Source: Labyrinthula sp. Ha (taxonomy: Eukaryota; Sar; Bigyra; Labyrinthulida; Labyrinthulaceae). Taken from it: 64,000 bases of DNA. The notes under the pieces were generated by a model. The model worked only from the letters and a program-made list of their open reading frames with translations. It ran no database searches and had not been told where the DNA came from. Location of the stretch: positions 1-64,000 of the forward strand of contig JAALGZ010000078.1 of assembly GCA_015227615.1 (NCBI GenBank), in the 5' to 3' direction. Position numbers and translations under genes: made by a program. Positions 57,515-64,000 of the stretch are shown one piece after another; the first letter of the stretch is position 1, and each line of letters opens with the position of its first letter.

Positions 57515-60500
57515 ATTGGAAACCATTTATTTTTGTTTTAACAGGTAGTTTATTTTTTTATCAGCTTTTTTTTTGTTTAAATTAAATTTTTAATTAGTTA
57601 GGTTTCTTTTTTTGAGTATTAATATTCCTTTATCAAATACAAAAGAGAAAATGAGTTTGCGAAATAGGTTAGATATAGAAAAATAATTGCTTCTTTCCAA
57701 TGATATTTGAAAAATCTTTAATTGTGCAGTATAAAAACCTCAATGTTGAAACTGAATCCAATACTGACACCAGATTTATATTAAATTGAAAGTTATCATT
57801 AAAACATAGTGAATTTTTGTTCTTACTTGGAGTATGCTAGTTCTAGTTATTAGCTTAAGAACCATTTTTCCATTTAAGGAAGATTAATCAAGTTTCATGA
57901 AAAATAATGCTAATTTTTTTGAGAGAAGAAGAATTTAAAAGTATATATCTTTTCCATATACGTTGCTGATATATTAAAAAAATTGATCAATAGAAAAAGT
58001 CTACACGAACAATAATATAATTCTTACTTTGTGAGTGGACATGATGGCTCCAAACTATAACCTTTCTTGAAGATCTTTATGATAGGTATAATTAAAGTTA
58101 ACCTTCTAATACCTGTTTTTCTTATTAAATTGGTAGCTTTGTTTTTTTTAGTAGAAACTTCAAGTAATAGCAACAAATACTTTAGTTTTTCTTGGTTAAC
58201 TATGCAAATATTCTGTAGTCTAAGAGTAATAATGAAATAGTACTAACCACATGAAGTACGCTAAAAACATATGATAGCTTTTTATAAAATACTGATGTTT
58301 TATCAAAGCAGCTATTTTCTTTTTTTTAACAGAATTTAATAAATTTATGAAGATGCATTTTGCCCTGCAAAGAACACCTAAATTAAATTATTGAACTTCA
58401 AACAACAATAACTGAAATTTTTTCACTATTCAAAATAAGTTTTGGTAAATATTTTTATTAGTCAATTGATTTTTGCAAAACTTCTAGATTTGGCAGAACA
58501 GTCGGTAATGCTTTTCAAGACTTCTTACAAAGGTAAGGAAACTTGTGATTAAACCTAAAAAGAAAGCATGAAAATTTTCTAATAATTCTCATGAAGTTAA
58601 ATGATATTTTTAACTTCATTTACCCTAATGCTCTCAAGCTAATTAGTACTACTTTTAGTTCTATGCTAAAGCTAGATTCAGTACAATAGCAGTAGTATTT
58701 ATCCAATCAATGCATATTCTCACTAACTAGAGCCTATAATTCCTAAGATCCTAGGCAAAAAATTCTTGATTCAACTCCATTATGTTAACCATTACTGCGT
58801 TCGCTCACTTTAAAATTGACGACTCCCATTATTCTTGTCGCATCTTTATCCCATTATATTGTAATGTGAATGATAGGTTGTCCTAATTTATGTTCGTTAC
58901 TTGAAAATAAAGGAAAATAGCATGTAGAGCATAAGATCAGCTAGAGTTAATCTGCGAAGTTAATGTAAGATGTAATTAGACATTAAATGCACTCGCAGCT
59001 TTGAGCACAAATGAAAAGTATGGTCAAAGCTCCTTCTAGGTAAGAAACAAATATCGCTTTGACCTGATTGTAACAAAGACAAAATAAGTATTCGTAACGA
59101 AACTAAAACAAATTAAGCTAATTAAATTTGAATTCTAAGTTAAATGTACTAGATTTCTTGTACTTAACCAACTAGAGCAGAAATAGCTAAGCTAAATATT
59201 AGTAAAATAATGAGTTAACTGATTTCAAAAATTAACCAGGGGGCCAATGAACATTATCTGTTAAGTCTAGTCCACTAATTAAAGAAGCCGAGTAGCTTGG
59301 GCTAGATTCATTAATAAAGGTAGTTAAGCCAATCAGCCCTTAACACATAAATAGCTGTCCACAAAGATATCTATAAGGAGCAGTTACTTTTCAATTATTA
59401 ATGCACCTTAGATGCTAATATTGTTACCTATTGCTACATCCCAAAGTTTAGTTTATTTGGAATAATTTAATATTTGTGATTATATATTTAAAGCTAATCG
59501 ATGCCTAGTATACTCTCCAAATGCTCTTTAAGAAATGGATTGAATATTCAAGATAGCATTTGTTCTTGTCTTACCTCTAACTTGTTATGCACACTGATCC
59601 TTGTTATTCCATTGATGGCTCCAGAGCTAATATACATTGTTCATATCATCAAGGCTTTTGATTTTTCTTGCTAGTCTTATTTTTGTAAGTTATGAAGGGT
59701 TGGTCCGAAAAATATGATACATATGAATTGTTGAATATGAGAGAGCTCTATCCTATCTATAGTGCTTAGTAACACTGTCTCCGGGAAATATATAATATGT
59801 AGCATTATAGGCAATTTTGGTTATTAATATTTTATAGATTTCCAGAGTTGGAAAAGGAATTCGCTCTGGGTTTTTCATTTCAAATCTGAATCTGTTTGCT
59901 AATACCGATATTCTACCGCTACTTCAATGTTTTAAATTATTTTTGCATAAAAATTTATGGAAATTGTTATGAGGAAAGCGTCAAAATTAACATACTATTC
60001 ACCCATTCCTGTAGCTAGACGTGCCGGTCTCACCTGTCTGCCTCAGCGCACAAGGTAAATTTACTGAAATCTAGCGTGAGCTGAATAAAATATTAATTGA
60101 ATAATTGGGACTTGAATTTTTTGCGTTTTGGAAGACTGAATAAGAATCTTTGAGGTTTTTCAACATTTCCTCTTCATTATCATCTTTTTTCATCCAGAAA
60201 ACTGGAATCACTCTCTCCACCATGTCCCAAGCATGCATTTTACTTTTATAATTCTTAAAATTTCTACCTACCAGCTCTCTATCTTTAGTAGCTATTGATT
60301 AGGACATTAAATTTATATTATTGTAGGTAAACCTTTTTTTTCGTAATCTTTTCAATAATTAACTGATTGTTAATTCGATCCTACATATCAAGAAAAAAAA
60401 TAGGATTTTGGTTTATATTAAATGATTCAGACGATGTGCTGATTTGCTTTGAACAAAGAATAACTTGTAATATTATTTCGCGAAAACTCGTAAACGAAAA

Positions 60501-63500
60501 GAAATAACTAGTTGGAGAAATAACTAGTTTTATACGCATTATTGCTAATAGGTAGTATAAGCAGTTTTATCAACTTAATGGAGGAAGACCCAAGTGCTCA
60601 GAGTAACTATCATCGTCATGTATAGTAAATTAGATATAATATATATTATGCTCTCTAGCTTCGGTGATATTGTTGTCATCTTTCCTGGCATCTTCCTACA
60701 TATTCCTCTGGTTCTTTATGATTTGAAAATTGTTTTTCTGTAGAAGGTACGAGCATGTTCCATTGTGGCCTAGAAGTGCTGCACAAAGGCATCTGGTTTT
60801 ATTAATTCTTAACTTATTAATAAAAATTTTGCCCGTATTCCTCTGATTGATTGATTCTGATGTTTTCCCAACCGTCTTGGTTGATTATTGTTAATCAAAT
60901 GATTTTCAATAATGAGCTGAACCACACGCCGTTGGGCCAGACGACTAAGAAATCTATATTTCATCCTGTCAAATTATGAAACACTTCAAAATGCGGGGCA
61001 CATGATCCTACTGTATCCTATAACTGGAATATTTCTAGGGTGTATAGCCTTGTTATATGGATGTTGATACGGTGTAGAGTCAAAATATATGTTCCTGAGA
61101 TTTTTGGCCCAAGGACGTGTGTTCCAGTTTGTTGTTGATAAACAGTTTAAAACTAGACTCAGTTAATAAAAATTAAAAACCCACTTCTTTTATTTATTAT
61201 CAGAAACAATGCAATTATTATAGAATTATTGATAACTTTTATCAAGTTCGATGCCTACTAGAAGGTAAATGATTAGAGTGGTACTTAAAGTCAGCCTCAG
61301 CACAAGAGCACTAAACCTCGGCTGAAAAGTTATGCAAGTTGATTAAATTCTTTTACATTAAAACAAAGAAGCCAGTCAGCCTGCATAATTTTTTTCGGAT
61401 TTTTCATACACCAAGAACGCACCAAGAACACTTGCTCACACTCACTTAAATCACCTATCTGGGATACAAGATTACACGTTCCTCGGTATTTCGTACCCTT
61501 TCAAGCATTTCACTGTTTCATAACTGGCAAAGTTTATGCGAAATAATACTATTCACCATAGATAATCTGAAATACCACAGCACAATCATAGATATTAAAC
61601 TCTGCGCCTCTTGGTTAACACTAACTGAAAACATATTGAGCGCTTAGTTTTATGAGAAGTATTCTAACACCTATATTTCTTCCATTTAGAGCAACAGCCA
61701 ACTTCAACTTCGCTACTACCTTAGGAGTTTGTTGACTACGACATTCAATTCAGTTAATCTACTGTCATTAAATATTCAGCAAAGAGCGCATTGGCTTTAG
61801 TTTCACCTTCTTGTTTCCAGAATAATTTAGGAGATGCTGTTTGATGCCGGTTTTGTTGAATTCTAATAACCAACTTAATTCAGTTAATTCAAGTAAAATT
61901 AGTGATGCTATTAAGATGATTTTCTTTTTGTTTATGTACATCGTGGAGAGGAATTCTTTAAGCTCCACACCTTGCAATTGAACATAGTCGAACAAACCTT
62001 ATAACAAACTTTGCAGTTTTTTATTCCTAGGAAGTAACATTGTTGAAGGCATTAGAATCCAAAGTGAAGTAAATACGAATAGCTTCAATATAAAAAGACT
62101 TTCCATATTGTCAATAGACATAATTCATCAAGGTTTGCTGAAGATTTTAAATGAAAAATATAATGAAACTTGTATTTTTTTTTAAACGCTAAATACTATT
62201 GGTCCGCATTTTTCAGCAAGTTTTGCGTTCGAACTTACTCTTGGCGAGTTTGTTTAGAATTTGTGGTGAAAATAACATATCAAATACATAAAGCTGTGTT
62301 GTAATATTAAATGTAGGTATTTCAGAATGAATTCCAGTGTGAGATTTTGTATAATGATTCGATCGCTCTTTCCCAGACATGGTTTCTTAATGGTGCAGAT
62401 ATCGCTTACCGTAATGTTTTTTCTCTGATCCCTATCGCGGTAGCTCTAGTAGGAATCTCTAACGTTACGTTGTTGTAACATAACGGTAAAGGATCTTGCT
62501 AGGAAACTGGGCCTCCAAAAACCAACTAGTGCTCTAACGGAATAACTGATATGGCTGGTTATGAAATTTCCAAAACAATAGAGACACTGTGCTACCGTGA
62601 CAGAGTATTTCGATAAGAAACTCTACGCACAGCAATCAATCATCAATACAAGATCTTATCTACTTAATTTCTAATACTACAAAGCCATTATCAACTAGAC
62701 TTGTGCCATAGCAGAATTAACATATATTCAAACAATTGAATTCATACAAAATTATTTCTATTGAATTCAGCTGGGTTGAATGAAGAGTTTGCTTCCTGGT
62801 CCGTCAGATTTGTACCTTTTGAAAATCGAGGCATATATCATCTGAAGGCCTTCGATATGATTTCTAATCTTTAAGTTTCGTGCTTCGTATGACATTATTA
62901 AGTGGTCACTTTTGTAGCTAACTCTTACACAGATAACATCAATTCATGGACTGTTAAGAGCTATAGAAGAGTAACAAATAAACCTAATGTATGTGCTTAT
63001 GGTAGAGTTGCTTTTGTTAATCGCTCTGGATGTGATTCACTCTAAGACCCTAACAGGACATTATACATTGTTCAACTGGGTGGAAACATAAGTTCTTAAA
63101 AATTGTTAAATATATTAGAGGTTCAACATGTTGGCCTATCTACAAAACTTGCAAATATTGTGTTCGACGCCAAACTTCTTAAAGTAAACTACTGCTCATA
63201 ACTATGGCACAGAAGGATGAAAGTTTGTAGACCTCTATTCTAAACAATTCTGTTGTAATAGAGTAATGCTTTTATAATTTCTTTATGATACGAATGTTTT
63301 ATCATTAAGAGAAATATATATTACCCATTTCCCGGAATTCCCGGTTCTATCCCGTTCTACTGGCCGTCAAAGAAGCACCAGGTTGCATTACTATACGAAA
63401 TAAGGACAAAATTCCACTATTCACTCCATCTATCTACAACCGATAACCGTATTTTACCGAGAAAAAACGCGAAGAAAGCTAGCCCCGGAAATTCAGTCGC

Positions 63501-63605
63501 ACGACAGTCACATTTATTACTCTAAGAATCATTAACACTCAAACCAGGTTACTATAGAAGTTCACCATTCCCAAAAAGCAAAAACAATTGGGTTTAAGCA
63601 GCCAT
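57515..63605. other. Gene-poor AT-rich stretch
   Basis: No supported gene. It contains a 13-bp direct repeat at 60501-60529. The segment 63340-63605, just before the kinase, is more GC-rich and is presumably its promoter and 5' UTR. Confidence 0.6.
60501..60529. repeat. 13-bp direct repeat
   Basis: GAAATAACTAGTT at 60501-60513 and again at 60517-60529, separated by three bases. Confidence 0.9.
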
Positions 63606-64000
63606 ATGTTTGAAAGTCGTGGAGTTTCTTTGTCACAGCTGGAAGCAAACTGTTCCGAGTTCTTGATCCCATTTCTTGACGCTCGAGCGAATTTGGTGAG
63701 TCGAAGCAGGTACCACGTAACCTTGATAAATGAAAGGCAAATAAGGGAAAAATTCGTCTTTGCAAGTCAGATTGGATCAGGCGCTTCCGCAAATATCTTT
63801 CTTTGCTACAATCACAGTTCTAGAAATCCTTTGGAACCATTTGCACTAAAGCAATTAAAGAGAAGCTCTTTTGAAGGTACACCTGATGAGTTTGAGGAAC
63901 TTGTTGTTAGAGAAACAACAGCTTTAGAAGTTTTATCCAGAAACAAACCAAAATGTAGTGTATACTTCACAGAATATTTTGGGAGCTTCTTTAATGGTCC
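63606..64000 (+). CDS. Protein kinase, N-terminal part (runs off window)
   Basis: An open frame from ATG 63606 (MFESRGVSLSQLEANCSEFL) runs to the window edge, 131 codons. After about 50 residues the kinase N-lobe begins: KFVFASQIGSGASANIFL is the glycine-rich loop (GSGASA), FALKQLKR carries the ATP-anchoring lysine (A-x-K), and EELVVRETTALEVLSRNK is the alpha-C helix with its conserved glutamate (RETTAL), followed by YFTEYFGSF, the beta-4 strand. All N-lobe landmarks are in order and intact, so an active Ser/Thr-type kinase is likely; group cannot be decided without the activation loop. The first ATG is the assumed start; an upstream exon cannot be excluded. The catalytic loop and C-lobe lie beyond the window. 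Confidence 0.85.
   Translation, partial: MFESRGVSLSQLEANCSEFLIPFLDARANLVSRSRYHVTLINERQIREKFVFASQIGSGASANIFLCYNHSSRNPLEPFALKQLKRSSFEGTPDEFEELVVRETTALEVLSRNKPKCSVYFTEYFGSFFNG

Overview
This is nuclear DNA of a eukaryote whose lineage I could not fix. It is AT-rich and gene-poor. About 11 kb of the 64 kb is protein-coding, in small compact islands separated by 1-6 kb AT-rich stretches in which I see little. TAA, TAG and TGA all end genes here, so the standard code applies. The clearest lineage clue is intron size. Five introns reconstructed in three genes are only 27-30 nt long, begin GTA and end in a pyrimidine/T-rich stretch plus AG. Such short introns are known from a few unrelated protist groups (some ciliates, Blastocystis, chlorarachniophyte nucleomorphs) and from dicyemids. 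A mitochondrial ETF:ubiquinone oxidoreductase shows the organism has respiring mitochondria.

Layout: 1 to about 1.68 kb, 3' part of a broken Ty1/copia element. 18.0-19.3 kb (-), orphan coiled-coil protein. 24.9-25.6 kb (+), degenerate Rho/Ras-like GTPase ending in a CaaX box. 30.2-33.7 kb, a CDV3-like protein (+, one intron) tail-to-tail with a small HSP20-like protein (-), then a four-exon unknown gene (-). 35.5-36.2 kb (-), decayed IS630/Tc1/mariner-type DD35E transposase. 40.7-42.6 kb (+), ETF-QO with one 30-nt intron. 43.3-45.05 kb, a more GC-balanced block with unresolved coding character. 46.7-51.3 kb, a tight three-gene block: Med11-like protein (+), a 1077-aa GT47-GT25 glycosyltransferase fusion (-) and a beta-propeller-like protein (+), with gaps of only 43 and 32 bp. 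57.0-57.5 kb (+), a predicted tail-anchored membrane protein. 63.6 kb to the end (+), the N-terminal part of a protein kinase.

The genes do not form one pathway; they are unrelated housekeeping and signalling genes. The most informative points are the tiny introns (one is in frame and imitates a transmembrane helix), the two-family glycosyltransferase fusion, the 32-bp divergent promoter region, and the GTPase with eroded nucleotide-binding motifs but an intact prenylation signal. No tRNA, rRNA, CRISPR array or bacterial-type operon was recognised.
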